Part shown: one piece after another, positions 1 through 8,770 of the stretch
Layout of the letters: each line of letters opens with the position of its first letter
Position numbering within the stretch: the first letter of the stretch is position 1
Assembly (NCBI RefSeq): GCF_003651245.1
Contig: NZ_RAPE01000003.1
Coordinates: 1-64,000, forward strand
Source: Roseovarius spongiae
GTDB lineage: Bacteria; Pseudomonadota; Alphaproteobacteria; Rhodobacterales; Rhodobacteraceae
Reading direction: 5' to 3'
Length of the DNA stretch: 64,000 bases
Translations under genes and position numbers: made by a program
Notes under the pieces: generated by a model
The model's database searches: none
What the model saw: only the letters and a program-made list of their open reading frames with translations
What the model was told of the DNA's origin: nothing

Positions 1-60
1 CACAACCAACATCCCCAACTCGCTCCCTCAAATCCGTCGAGGAAGCTTCTGAACAGAAAT

Positions 61-130
61 ATCAGGGGGGTCACTTTTGGACGCCGATTACCCCAATACA
101 GGGGTCAATCTTGCATGCCGGTTCACACTC
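61..130. mobile_element. Probable terminal remnant of an IS21-family element
   Basis: Two related ~28-bp direct repeats lie 34 bp apart, at 67-94 and 101-128. Both begin GGGGTCA and share TTG and GCCG cores. Multiple repeated subterminal blocks of this kind, reading GGGGTCA...GCCGAT, are typical of the ends of IS21-like elements in alphaproteobacteria. The transposase genes would lie to the left, outside the window. The reading frame before base 54 is too short to identify as IstB. The family assignment rests on recalled pattern, so it is tentative. Confidence 0.4.
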
Positions 131-348
131 CAGCGGGTTCGCCGCGCTCTGCGACTTCTATGGCGCTTTGGGCCAACCGATCCGGAATGCCGATCCCGTC
201 GGGGGCGCGCTGCGCGCTATCCGATCCCTTATGGGCGACCAGGCGTCGCCGTCGCTCGGCCGGATCGGCGAGACGCGCGATCTGCCCGCGTCTGACATGG
301 CGCGATGCCACGGCGCCCGCGTCAGCGAGTTGCGGGCGCGGTTTCATC

Positions 349-747
349 ATGCGCAATGAGCGCGGGATGCGGTGCACGTTACAAATTGCGCGTGACCACC
401 GGCTGAGTGCTTATCCCGGCGAATTCGGGATGGAGCAGGACATCTGCGACGTCACGCTGTGGTTGAAAGAGAAATCCCAGGAGCATTCGCTTCTCCTCTG
501 GATCGACCGGCATTATTTCTATCCCGGTCCGGAAATTGCCAACGTGAAGGTGCTGACGGTGCCCAAGCACCCCGAGCCTCTGACCGCAATGGCGCGCGAT
601 GCATTCGTCGCGCTCGGCTATGTAATCGAGAACACCGGCGGGGATACTTATGGCTACCCGCTCTGTGATGGCCATCATTCGCGGCACGAAGCGATACAGG
701 CTTTCGCGCGGATCGAGGCGGCCCTGCGCAGGTGGCGATCAGCGTAA
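349..747 (+). CDS. Hypothetical protein, unrecognised
   Basis: This frame encodes 132 residues with a plausible soluble composition: alternating hydrophobic and charged residues, a HYFYPGPE stretch, a DGHHSRHEA stretch and a C-terminal basic helix ending RRWRSA. No signal peptide or membrane segment is visible and I do not recognise the family. The ATG at 349 is used, and an in-frame ATG at 367 is an equally possible start since neither has a clear Shine-Dalgarno. The same frame is open back to 115, but that upstream part is arginine-rich and looks non-coding. A strong intrinsic terminator follows 24 bases after the stop, which supports real expression. Confidence 0.55.
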   Translation: MRNERGMRCTLQIARDHRLSAYPGEFGMEQDICDVTLWLKEKSQEHSLLLWIDRHYFYPGPEIANVKVLTVPKHPEPLTAMARDAFVALGYVIENTGGDTYGYPLCDGHHSRHEAIQAFARIEAALRRWRSA

Positions 748-770
748 ACTTACAACCATATTTTCATCCG

Positions 771-795
771 AGGGCGGCGCGAGCCGCCCTTTTTT
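771..795 (+). terminator. Rho-independent terminator
   Basis: GGGCGGC (772-778), a 4-base loop and GCCGCCC (783-789) are followed by six T (790-795). It closes the 349-747 gene. Confidence 0.85.
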
Positions 796-1149
796 CATGC
801 CTATCGTTTCTCGACCTGTCGACCGGTCCGACTTTGCGCTTCAACCTTACAGAGAGCACTCCGAACCCTGGCGGTGCAACTCTACCTGCGAAAGAGCCCA
901 CGACTGGCAGTGATCGTTCATGTACAGCCCGCATTTGCCTCAATCGGGCGGTGTCTGGCGCGACAATCTTGATAAATCGCGGTTGGCGCAAAGAATTCTC
1001 GAAATTCGTTTTGGCCGCCCGGTTCACGGAACCATCTCTCTCGGGACAGAGTCGAACCCTGCGAGCATGGATATCGACGTTAGACACGCGAAAAACCGGG
1101 CATTTCCGCCCAGTGGTCAGGTTATGCTTATCAGAATGGTCAAAAAGAC
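796..1149. other. AT-richer intergenic stretch without a supported gene
   Basis: About 350 bases between two terminators are visibly less GC-rich than the surroundings. A frame of 82 codons runs 920-1168 on the plus strand, but it has no recognisable domain, no convincing ribosome-binding site, and its 3' end overlaps the nrdJ terminator hairpin. I see no other structure here. Confidence 0.4.
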
Positions 1150-1174
1150 ACTGAAAAAGGACAATTAGTCCTTT
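1150..1174 (-). terminator. Terminator of nrdJ
   Basis: Read on the minus strand, AAAGGAC (1174-1168), a 5-base loop and GTCCTTT (1162-1156) continue into T residues. It starts 27 bases beyond the nrdJ stop codon. Confidence 0.6.
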
Positions 1175-1200
1175 CAATTTCAACAAGCGTTCCCCGCCAT

Positions 1201-3474
1201 TCAAGAACACTTGCTGTGGCCACAGCTCGCGCAGGTCATGCAGCCTTCGATCATGCGCATGTCGTATTGGCCGCAGTTCGGGCAGGCGGGGCCGCGGGGG
1301 GCGCCGAGGTTGACGACTTCGGCGGTCGGATCGGCCTTCAGCCCCATCCCCTCGCCCGCAAGGAACCCGGTGCGCACCATGTGTTGCTCCAGTATTCCAC
1401 CGATGGCGGCGAGGATCGACGGCACGTACTTGCCCTGCATCCAGGCGCCGCCGCGCGGGTCGAAGACGGCCTTCAGTTCCTCCACGACAAAGGACACGTC
1501 GCCGCCGCGCCGGAACACCGCCGAGATCATCCGCGTAAGCGCCACCGTCCAGGCGAAATGCTCCATGTTCTTGGAGTTGATGAACACCTCGAAGGGCCGC
1601 CGGCGTCCGGCCAGCACGATGTCGTTGACGGTGATGTAGATCGCGTGGTTGCTGTCGGGCCACTTGAGCTTGTAGGTGGCGCCCTCGAGTTCCGCCGGAC
1701 GGTCGAGAGGTTCGGCCATGTAGACGACCTCGCCGCCCTCGCCCTGCGCGGCGCCCTCGCCGGGGGCCACGTCGGCGGTTTCGCTCACGCTCAGCACGCT
1801 GCCCGTCACGTCGTTCGGCCGATAGGTCGTGCAACCCTTGCAGCCTTCCTGCCACGCCTGGATGTAGACATCCTTGAACGCCTCGAACCCGATATCCTCG
1901 GGGCAGTTGATGGTCTTGGAGATCGACGAATCCACCCATTTCTGCGCTGCCGCCTGCATCTTCACGTGCTCGGACGGGGTCAGCGTCTGGGCGTTGACGA
2001 AATGATCCGGCAGGGGCGCGTCGCCGAACCGCTCGCGCCAGAGGGCGACGGCGTAATCCACGACCTCCTCCTCGGTGCGCGAGCCATCCTTCTGAAGCAC
2101 CTTGCGCGTGTAGCTGTAGGCAAAGACCGGCTCGATCCCGCTGCTGACGTTGCCGGCATATAGGCTGATCGTGCCGGTGGGCGCGACGGAGGTCAGCAGC
2201 GCGTTGCGGATGCCATGCCGGGCGATGGCGTCGCGCACGCTTTCGTCCATCTCGCGCATGTTGCCGGAGGCGAGGAATTTCTCGGCGTCGAAGAGCGGAA
2301 ACGCCCCTTTCTCGCGGGCGAGGCCGACGCTGGCGAGATAGGCGGCAACGGCGATCTTGTGCATCCAGATTTCCGTCTGCCGCGCGGCCTCGTCCGAGCC
2401 ATAGCGCAGCCCGAGCATCAGCAGCGCGTCGGCAAGGCCCGTCACCCCGAGCCCGATGCGCCGCTTGGCGCGCGCCTCCTCGGCCTGCTGGGGCAGCGGG
2501 AATTGCGACACGTCCACGACGTTGTCCATCATCCGCACCGCCACGCGCACCAGGTCCTTGAGCGCGGCCGCATCAACCCGCGCGCGCGGCCCGAACGGGT
2601 CGATCACCAACCGGGCGAGGTTGATCGAGCCCAGAAGGCAGGCGCCGTAGGGCGGCAGGGGTTGCTCGCCGCACGGGTTGGTCGCGGCGATCTCCTCGCA
2701 ATAGTTCAGGTTGTTGGCCTGGTTGATCCGGTCGATGAAGATCACGCCGGGTTCGGCGAAATCGTAGGTCGCCTGCATGATCCGGTTCCAGAGGTCGCGC
2801 GCCTCCACCGTGCGATAGACCTTGTCGCCGAAGCTCAGATCCCATGACGCGCCTTCTTCGACCGCGCGCATGAAATCGTCTGTCACCAGCACGCTGAGGT
2901 TGAACATCCGCAGCCTTGCGGGATCGGCCTTGGCGGCGATGAAATCCTCGATGTCGGGATGGTCGCAGCGCATGGTGGCCATCATCGCGCCCCGCCGCGA
3001 TCCCGCGCTCATGATCGTGCGGCACATCGCGTCCCAGACATCCATGAACGACAGCGGGCCGGAGGCGTCCGCGCCGACCCCCTTCACGTCCGCGCCGCGC
3101 GGCCGGATGGTGGAGAAATCATAACCGATCCCGCCGCCCTGCTGCATGGTCAGCGCCGCCTCGCGCAGGTTGTCGAAGATGCCGCCCATGTCGTCGGGAA
3201 TCGTGCCCATCACGAAACAGTTGAACAGCGTCACCCGCCGTCCGGTCCCCGCTCCGGCGGCGATCCGTCCCGCGGGCAGGAACTTGAAATCCTCGAGCGC
3301 GGAGTAGAACCGCTCTTCCCAGGCGTCCGGGTCCGCCTCGACCGCGGCCAGCGCGCGCGCCACGCGCCGCCAGCTGTCTTCGACGGTCGCGTCGGCCGAC
3401 GCGCCGTCCGGGTCGATGAAGCGGTACTTCATGTTCCAGATCTGCTCGGCGATGGGGGCGGCGAATCGTGACAT
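1201..3474 (-). CDS. nrdJ: Adenosylcobalamin-dependent (class II) ribonucleotide reductase
   Basis: Reduces ribonucleotides to deoxyribonucleotides using a cobalamin-generated thiyl radical, so DNA synthesis is oxygen-independent but needs B12. The protein is 757 residues when started at MSRFAAPIAEQIW, whose PIAEQIW is typical of NrdJ starts; the longer in-frame start at 3546 adds an unrelated Cys/Thr-rich tail. Visible features are the first redox Cys in LFNCFVMG, the catalytic N-x-C-x-E in NPCGEQPLPP, the second redox Cys in YGACLLGSINL, a C-terminal TSCPD-type domain (MEHFAWTVALTRMI), and a Cys-rich tail (CPNCG...CMTCASCGHSKCS) expected to shuttle electrons. It is the shorter, TSCPD-containing form of the family. 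It stands alone as a single-gene unit, and tandem NrdR-like boxes lie just upstream. Confidence 0.95.
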   Translation of the reverse strand: MSRFAAPIAEQIWNMKYRFIDPDGASADATVEDSWRRVARALAAVEADPDAWEERFYSALEDFKFLPAGRIAAGAGTGRRVTLFNCFVMGTIPDDMGGIFDNLREAALTMQQGGGIGYDFSTIRPRGADVKGVGADASGPLSFMDVWDAMCRTIMSAGSRRGAMMATMRCDHPDIEDFIAAKADPARLRMFNLSVLVTDDFMRAVEEGASWDLSFGDKVYRTVEARDLWNRIMQATYDFAEPGVIFIDRINQANNLNYCEEIAATNPCGEQPLPPYGACLLGSINLARLVIDPFGPRARVDAAALKDLVRVAVRMMDNVVDVSQFPLPQQAEEARAKRRIGLGVTGLADALLMLGLRYGSDEAARQTEIWMHKIAVAAYLASVGLAREKGAFPLFDAEKFLASGNMREMDESVRDAIARHGIRNALLTSVAPTGTISLYAGNVSSGIEPVFAYSYTRKVLQKDGSRTEEEVVDYAVALWRERFGDAPLPDHFVNAQTLTPSEHVKMQAAAQKWVDSSISKTINCPEDIGFEAFKDVYIQAWQEGCKGCTTYRPNDVTGSVLSVSETADVAPGEGAAQGEGGEVVYMAEPLDRPAELEGATYKLKWPDSNHAIYITVNDIVLAGRRRPFEVFINSKNMEHFAWTVALTRMISAVFRRGGDVSFVVEELKAVFDPRGGAWMQGKYVPSILAAIGGILEQHMVRTGFLAGEGMGLKADPTAEVVNLGAPRGPACPNCGQYDMRMIEGCMTCASCGHSKCS

Positions 3475-3475
3475 C

Positions 3476-3522
3476 CCACTAAACCCTGTGCTCTGAGTGA
3501 AGGATGACACAGTATGCTGTCC
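3476..3522 (-). promoter_or_regulatory. Tandem NrdR-box-like operators in front of nrdJ
   Basis: Two 16-bp sites start at 3476 (CCACTAAACCCTGTGC) and 3507 (ACACAGTATGCTGTCC). They are exactly 31 bp apart, the three-helical-turn spacing usual for NrdR box pairs. They match about 10 and 11 of 16 positions of the consensus I recall (aCACwATATaTwGTGt). A plausible minus-strand promoter overlaps the distal box: -35 TTGACC at 3537-3532 and -10 TACTGT at 3514-3509, with a 17-bp spacer. NrdR represses ribonucleotide reductase genes. The operator role is inferred; the spacing and sequences are seen directly. Confidence 0.55.
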
Positions 3523-3761
3523 CCGGGCACAGGTCAACCACGCCACGGGCGAGGCCGCGATTTTCCCGGCATCAATGTTCTGCGAGCATTCACTCCCGGC
3601 CCGCCGCCGGGAAACCCGTTTTCGACCAGAACATTACACCCGCCACAGGAGCGAAAAATCCGCATGCGCGCGCGCCCCGCGCGCTCTGCTGCGCAAATCG
3701 CGCGGGAAAAACCGGCGTCCGAACCTTTGAACCGGGTCGGGAATGGCTTATCCTTGGCGTC

Positions 3762-4196
3762 ATGGCAACCGCCCCTCTCAACCTCATCAAGCTCAGCGTC
3801 GGCAGCGAAAGCGTCGACAGCCTGATCGCGTGGCAGGCGTCACGGCGCGCGCAGGGACAGGACGGGCAACCGCGCCACGTCACCCGGATGTGGCCGCGCC
3901 GCGAGGCCGAGTTGCTGAAGGACGGGTCGATCTACTGGGTGATCCAGGGGCTGGTGCAGTGCCGTCAGCGGATCGTTCGCCTCGACGAGGTGGTGCGCGA
4001 GGATGGAATTCGCCGCTGCGGCATCGTCCTGGACCCCGAGGTGATCCGCACCGTCACCGCTTCCAAGCGCCCGTTCCAGGGCTGGCGCTACCTGCCGGGA
4101 TCCGAGGCGCCGGCCGACCTGCCGCGGAACCGCGTGAACGAGGACAGCCTGCCCGTGGACCTGTCCGCCGCCCTCGCGGAGATCGGCGTTCTCTGA
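3762..4196 (+). CDS. DUF1489 family protein
   Basis: A 144-residue soluble protein beginning MATAPLNLIKLSVGSES. The central SIYWVIQGLVQCRQRI and RCGIVLDPEVI segments and the late PFQGWRYLP match the DUF1489 family, which is conserved across Rhodobacteraceae and whose function is unknown to me. The start was set at the ATG at 3762 because the upstream extension in the same frame is arginine/alanine-rich and overlaps the nrdJ control region. It is transcribed divergently from nrdJ across a 287-bp gap. Confidence 0.8.
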   Translation: MATAPLNLIKLSVGSESVDSLIAWQASRRAQGQDGQPRHVTRMWPRREAELLKDGSIYWVIQGLVQCRQRIVRLDEVVREDGIRRCGIVLDPEVIRTVTASKRPFQGWRYLPGSEAPADLPRNRVNEDSLPVDLSAALAEIGVL

Positions 4197-4447
4197 CGTC
4201 TTTACATACCATTTCTCCGCCAAATGTTGCGCGCCCGCAACACGTCAACAACCAATTGAAATGAAAGATATTATTCCGGCGGCACCCTGCGGGCGGCCTT
4301 CCGCCGAGGCCTGAGCGGCAGCCCGCCGACCGGCCATGTTCCCGATTGCAGGAACGATGGTGTGAGGTATCTTGTTTTGCGAGAAGCAACGCACAGATAT
4401 GACAGCGTGGCGTTGACCATGAACGCAGACAAAAAGGATAGTTTCTG

Positions 4448-5035
4448 ATGCTCCGCAAAACAACAGCCCTCGCAGCCGCCCTTGCGACCGTGGCACTGCC
4501 CGCCGTCGCAGGGAACATCGAACCCGCGCCGGTCGAGCCTGTGATCGCGCCCCCCGCCCCCGCCGCGCCCGTTTCGCCCAACTGGACCGGGTTCTACGCC
4601 GGTGGCCAGCTCGGCTTTGCCGATGTCGACACGAACCTTGCCGGCGTCGACGGCGACGACATGATCGGCGGCCTCACCGCAGGTTACGACTATGATCTCG
4701 GCGACTTCGTCGTCGGTATCGGCGCCGATTACGATTTCGCCGACGTCTCGCTGAGCCCGACGCTCGACGTGGACAGCATGTGGCGTCTGAAAATGCGCAG
4801 CGGCGTCAAGATCGGCAACGGCCTGCTCTACCTGACGGGCGGGTACGCGCAGGTCGACACCAACTCGATCGGCAGCGAAGACGGCAAGTTCTACGGCGCC
4901 GGTTACGAGCACATGATCGCCGACAAGTTCACGGTCGGCGCAGAGGTGCTGCAGAACGAGTTCGACAACGTGGGCTCGACCGCGACCGATATCGACGCAA
5001 CGACCTATCAGGTCCGCGCCACCTTCCGCTTCTGA
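4448..5035 (+). CDS. Outer membrane beta-barrel protein (OmpA-like/Omp25 type)
   Basis: A 195-residue exported protein. Residues 1-21 form a Sec signal peptide (cleavage after AVA), followed by a proline/alanine-rich linker to about residue 45. Then come alternating barrel strands starting with NWTGFYAGGQLG, a hallmark of the small 8-stranded outer-membrane barrels, and ending with ATFRF, the usual C-terminal aromatic signal for outer-membrane insertion. AAAGGA lies about 10 bases before the ATG. It is a single gene closed by a strong terminator. It is likely a structural surface protein; no ligand can be inferred. Confidence 0.85.
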   Translation: MLRKTTALAAALATVALPAVAGNIEPAPVEPVIAPPAPAAPVSPNWTGFYAGGQLGFADVDTNLAGVDGDDMIGGLTAGYDYDLGDFVVGIGADYDFADVSLSPTLDVDSMWRLKMRSGVKIGNGLLYLTGGYAQVDTNSIGSEDGKFYGAGYEHMIADKFTVGAEVLQNEFDNVGSTATDIDATTYQVRATFRF

Positions 5036-5058
5036 TCGCCTGATCCGAAACCGGGACA

Positions 5059-5093
5059 GGAACCGGCCTCCGCGAGGGGGCCGGTTCTTTTTT
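5059..5093 (+). terminator. Rho-independent terminator
   Basis: GAACCGGCC (5060-5068) pairs with GGCCGGTTC (5079-5087), followed by six T (5088-5093). It ends the outer-membrane protein gene and separates it from the convergent his genes. Confidence 0.9.
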
Positions 5094-5123
5094 GCGCAAT
5101 CGGGGAAGGCTGCGCGCGGGCGT

Positions 5124-5819
5124 TCAGTCCACCCGCAGTCGCCGCAGCAGCGCCGCCATGGCCGCGCGGCCGGCGTCGTCCAGCGCCGCCTTGCGCGCGC
5201 GGAACAGCGTCGCCTGGCTGCGCAGGATCAGCCCGTCTTCGAGGATCTTGAGGTGGTTCGCCCGCAGCGTATCCCCCGATGAGGTGATGTCGGCGACCGC
5301 CTCGGCGCTCTCGTTCTTCACCGTGCCCTCGGTCGCGCCCTGGCTGTCGACGAGCGCGTAATCCGCAACCCCGTTCTCGCGCAGGAAATCCCGCACCAGC
5401 CGGTGATACTTGGTCGCGATCCGCAGCCGGAACCCGTGCGCTGCGCGGAACGCCGCCGCCACCGCGTCAAGATCGTCGAGCGTGCCGACATCGACCCAGG
5501 CGTTCGGCACCGCGATCACGAGGTCGGCCTGCCCGAACCCCATCTCGGTCAGCATTTCGAGCCGCGCGTTCCAGCCGCTCAGCTTCTCGCGCACGAGATC
5601 GGTTCCGGTGACGCCGAGATGAATTCGCCCGGCGGCCAGTTCGCGCGGGATTTCGCCGGCCGACAGCAGGATCAGCTCGACGCCCTCCACCCCTTCGACA
5701 AGGCCGGCATATTCGCGCTCGGTCCCCGCCCGGCCAAGCGTCACGCCGCGCGCGCCGAACCATTCGAAGGTCTTTTCCATGAGCCGCCCCTTGGACGGCA
5801 CGCCGAGCTTCACGGTCAT
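5124..5819 (-). CDS. hisG: ATP phosphoribosyltransferase catalytic subunit (short form)
   Basis: First step of histidine biosynthesis: condenses ATP and PRPP to N1-(5-phosphoribosyl)-ATP. At 231 residues it is the short HisG_S form, lacking the C-terminal regulatory domain and therefore needing HisZ, which is encoded immediately upstream. Typical motifs are KLGVPSKGRL at the N-terminus, HLGVTGTDLV in the middle and the PRPP loop region VDSQGATEGTVKN. The ATG overlaps the hisZ stop by 4 nt, so the two subunits are translationally coupled in a hisS-hisZ-hisG operon. Other his genes are not in the window. Confidence 0.96.
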   Translation of the reverse strand: MTVKLGVPSKGRLMEKTFEWFGARGVTLGRAGTEREYAGLVEGVEGVELILLSAGEIPRELAAGRIHLGVTGTDLVREKLSGWNARLEMLTEMGFGQADLVIAVPNAWVDVGTLDDLDAVAAAFRAAHGFRLRIATKYHRLVRDFLRENGVADYALVDSQGATEGTVKNESAEAVADITSSGDTLRANHLKILEDGLILRSQATLFRARKAALDDAGRAAMAALLRRLRVD

Positions 5820-6901
5820 GTCCCGGCCTCCAGCTTCAGCACCAGTCCGGGCCGGATGACGCCGCCCACGGCGGGTATCTCGCGCCCCTGCCCCAGCCGC
5901 CGGGTCAGCGCGTCGTAGCGCCCGCCGCTGGCCACCGGGGGCAGGTCGGGGCGCGCCTCGGCGGTGAAGCCGAAGACGAATCCGTCGTAATATTCCATCT
6001 GCGTGCGCCCGTAGGCCGCCTCGAAGGGCAGCGACTCGGCGTCGATGCCGCGCCCCGCAAGCGCGTCGAGCCGGTCGCCCAGCAGATCGACGGCGCGCAG
6101 GATGGCGGGCATGTCCACCGCGATATCGCGCAACCGGCCAAGCGCATGGACGCTGGTTTCGCGCACGTCGAGGATGGCGTCGATCAGGTCGACCTCGGTC
6201 TCCGAGATCGGCGGCGCGGCGGCGTCCTCGCGCAGCACCTCGATGCGCGCGGCGATTTCGGCCCGGCTGCGCAGCCCGATGAGCGGCCCGGCGTCCGCCA
6301 TCGGATCCGCCGCATCCAGCAGCGCCGCGCGGCTCGGCGGGACCGGCGCGCGGCCCGCGAAACGCTCGATCAGCGCGCGGAACCGGCGCGGCCGCCAGAT
6401 GTGGCGCAGGAGCGCGGCCTTGCGACGCTCGGTCGTGCGCAGCCCCGCGACGGCGGCGGTCAGGATGCCGATATCGCCGGTCGCCGCGCGCAAGCCCAGC
6501 GGCGCGAGGATGCGATGCATGAGCGCGAAGACCTCGGCATCCGCTTGCGCCGGGTCGGTTCGCTGGAAAACTTCATAGCCGACCTGGATATACTCGTTGG
6601 CGCGCTCGGCGTCGTCGTCCTGCCGGCGGAACACCTCGCCCGAGTAGGTATAGCGCGCAGGCTCCGCGCCGTTCTCCATGTGCATCTGCACCACGGGCAC
6701 GGTGAAGTCGGGCCGCAGCATCTGCTCTCCACGCAGGGCGTCTGTCGCGGTGTAGGTCCGCGCGCGGATGTCCTCGCCATAGAGATCGAGGAGCGTCGCG
6801 GCGGGTTGCAGGATCGCGGTCTCGACCGGCGCGGCGCCCGCCTGCTCGAAGAGGCCCCGCAGCCGCGCGGCCTCGGCGGTGATCGCGGCCCTCGGGATCA
6901 T
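5816..6901 (-). CDS. hisZ: ATP phosphoribosyltransferase regulatory subunit
   Basis: A HisRS paralogue without synthetase activity that forms a hetero-octamer with short HisG and gives feedback control by histidine. 361 residues from the ATG at 6901, chosen because it overlaps the hisS stop as ATGA; a longer frame to 6985 would run deep into hisS. The class II synthetase-like core is visible: [26 protein letters not shown] and [13 protein letters not shown] near the C-terminus. The QFYQCD-type motif of true HisRS is replaced by [10 protein letters not shown]. Confidence 0.94.
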   Translation of the reverse strand: MIPRAAITAEAARLRGLFEQAGAAPVETAILQPAATLLDLYGEDIRARTYTATDALRGEQMLRPDFTVPVVQMHMENGAEPARYTYSGEVFRRQDDDAERANEYIQVGYEVFQRTDPAQADAEVFALMHRILAPLGLRAATGDIGILTAAVAGLRTTERRKAALLRHIWRPRRFRALIERFAGRAPVPPSRAALLDAADPMADAGPLIGLRSRAEIAARIEVLREDAAAPPISETEVDLIDAILDVRETSVHALGRLRDIAVDMPAILRAVDLLGDRLDALAGRGIDAESLPFEAAYGRTQMEYYDGFVFGFTAEARPDLPPVASGGRYDALTRRLGQGREIPAVGGVIRPGLVLKLEAGT

Positions 6902-8385
6902 TCGCGCCGGCTTTCCACTATCTCGCGGACGCGGGCGAGAAGGTCGGCGCGCGGCGCCTCGAACTGGCTGGGCCGTTCCTTCCATTCCTCGAGCGTGGCG
7001 TTCTGCGCGATCTGCGCGCCAAGCACGAGATCCTTGATCTGCACGACGCCGCGCTCGAATTCCTCGCTCCCGGCGATCACCGCGACGGGGCTGTTGCGCT
7101 TGTCCGCATACTTGAGCTGGTTGCCGAAATTCTTCGGGTTGCCGAGGTAAACCTCGGCCCGGATGCCCGCCTGCCGCAGCTCTGCGGCCATCGCCTGGTA
7201 GTCGGCCATGCGGTTCCTGTCCATCACCGTGACCACGACCGGCCCCGCCTCCTCCGTCCCGGCGCGCCCCTTCGCATGCAGCGCGGCGAGCAGCCGGTCG
7301 ACCCCGATGCTGACTCCGGTGGCGGGCACGGCCTGCCCGATGAACCGCTTGACGAGATCGTCATACCGCCCGCCGCCCGCGACCGAGCCGAACTGCCGCT
7401 TGCGCCCCTTCTCGTCGAGAATGTCGAAGGTCAGCTCCGCCTCGTAAACCGGCCCTGTGTAGTAACCGAGGCCGCGCACGACCGAGGGGTCGATCACGAT
7501 GCGGTCGGGGCCGTAGCCCTGAGAGTCGAGGAGGGCGGCGATCTGCTCCAACTCGGTCACGCCTTCGGCCCCGGTGGCGCTCTCGCCCACCGCGCCGCGT
7601 AGATTCTCCAGCGTTTGGTCGGCGCTCTCGGCCTTCGAGGTCAGAAAGGCCAGCACAGGCGCAGCCTGCGCGTCACTCAGTCCCACGCCGTCGATGAATG
7701 CGCCTGAGGCGTCTTTCCGCCCGGTGGTGAGCAGTTCGCGCACGCCCGCCTCGCCGACCTTGTCGAACTTGTCGATGGTGCGCAGGACCGCATCGCGCTG
7801 GCCCGCGTCTTGCACACCCATCGTTTCCAGCACCCCATTCAGCACCTTGCGGTTGTTCACCCGCACCACGTAATCGCCGCGCTCGATCCCGACCGCTTCC
7901 AGCGTGTCGGCCAGCATCGCGCAGATCTCGGCGTCCGCGGCCACGCTGGCGGATCCTACAGTATCCGCATCGCATTGATAGAACTGGCGAAACCGCCCCG
8001 GCCCGGGCTTCTCGTTTCGCCAGACAGGGCCCATCGCGTAGCGCCGGTAGGGCGTCGGCAGATCGTTGCGGTGTTGCGCATAAACCCGCGCCAGCGGCGC
8101 CGTCAGGTCATAGCGCAAGGCCAGCCAGTCGCCCTTGCCGTCCTCCTCGCTCTCCTGCCAGGCGAACACGCCCTCGTTGGGGCGGTCGACATCGGGCAGG
8201 AACTTGCCCAGCGCCTCGACCGTCTCGACCGCGCTGGTCTCAAGCGCGTCGAACCCATAGCGGTGATAGACTGCGCGGATCGTCTCGAGCATGGCGGCGC
8301 GCCCGCTGACATCCGCGCCGAAATAATCACGGAATCCCTTGGGCGTGACCGCCTTGGGGCGGGGTGTCTTTCTAGGCTTCGACAT
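6898..8385 (-). CDS. hisS: Histidine--tRNA ligase
   Basis: Charges tRNA-His. The 495-residue protein has class II motif 2 ([15 protein letters not shown]), the histidine-binding stretch [14 protein letters not shown], motif 3 ([11 protein letters not shown]) and an anticodon-binding domain from about residue 380 (VVTVMDRNR...). It is the first gene of the his operon and overlaps hisZ by 4 nt. The N-terminus is lysine/proline-rich and the ATG at 8385 is used. It is longer than the ~420-residue bacterial norm, as is usual for alphaproteobacterial HisS. Confidence 0.96.
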   Translation of the reverse strand: MSKPRKTPRPKAVTPKGFRDYFGADVSGRAAMLETIRAVYHRYGFDALETSAVETVEALGKFLPDVDRPNEGVFAWQESEEDGKGDWLALRYDLTAPLARVYAQHRNDLPTPYRRYAMGPVWRNEKPGPGRFRQFYQCDADTVGSASVAADAEICAMLADTLEAVGIERGDYVVRVNNRKVLNGVLETMGVQDAGQRDAVLRTIDKFDKVGEAGVRELLTTGRKDASGAFIDGVGLSDAQAAPVLAFLTSKAESADQTLENLRGAVGESATGAEGVTELEQIAALLDSQGYGPDRIVIDPSVVRGLGYYTGPVYEAELTFDILDEKGRKRQFGSVAGGGRYDDLVKRFIGQAVPATGVSIGVDRLLAALHAKGRAGTEEAGPVVVTVMDRNRMADYQAMAAELRQAGIRAEVYLGNPKNFGNQLKYADKRNSPVAVIAGSEEFERGVVQIKDLVLGAQIAQNATLEEWKERPSQFEAPRADLLARVREIVESRRE

Positions 8386-8462
8386 GGGTCCGGTTCCCGG
8401 CAGGATCAGTTGCCGCGGGGTCTAGCGGATGCGCCACGGGGGGGCAAGCGGCGCGCCCCGCT

Positions 8463-8485
8463 CTTTCAATGTTCCGCAAATACTC
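8463..8485 (-). repeat. Dispersed 23-bp repeat, copy 1
   Basis: On the minus strand it reads GAGTATTT, two variable bases, then GGAACATTGAAAG. It lies in the hisS/slyX divergent intergenic region. The same pattern recurs at 18535, 37793 and 37842, with related variants at 15014, 40415 and 45511. Confidence 0.7.
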
Positions 8486-8530
8486 ATTCCCGCGTTGACG
8501 CGCGCGCGCCGCCGCCGTTACATCACCCCC

Positions 8531-8725
8531 ATGACGGCCATCGAGGAAAAGCTCGCGCACCTGATGCGCACGGTCGACGACCTGTCGGACGTGGTCGCAC
8601 GGCAGGAGCGCGAGATCGCCACGCTCACCCGCCGGGTCGAGATGCTGATGCGCCGCGAGGGCGAGCGCGAGGCGGAAAGCGGCGCGGCGGTGGTGCTGGG
8701 CGACGAGCGCCCGCCGCATTACTGA
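8531..8725 (+). CDS. slyX: SlyX family protein
   Basis: A 64-residue coiled-coil protein. It opens MTAIEEKLAHLMRTVDDLSD, continues with heptad-like VVARQEREIATLTRRVEML and ends with the DERPPHY C-terminus characteristic of SlyX. Molecular function is unknown. The start at 8531 was chosen over the in-frame ATG at 8429 because the family begins here and the upstream extension passes through the dispersed repeat. It sits between divergent hisS and convergent dnaE. Confidence 0.85.
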   Translation: MTAIEEKLAHLMRTVDDLSDVVARQEREIATLTRRVEMLMRREGEREAESGAAVVLGDERPPHY

Positions 8726-8770
8726 CCCCTCCGCAGCCCGGGATTCTTCGACGAAAAATGTCCGCCCGGC

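Noticed and set aside
920..1168. 82-codon frame upstream of the nrdJ end
   Set aside because: No ribosome-binding site or domain, and it overlaps the nrdJ terminator hairpin.
3475..3761. Possible cobalamin riboswitch before the B12-dependent nrdJ
   Set aside because: No B12-box (GCCACTG-like) or adenosylcobalamin core is visible; the leader is too short.
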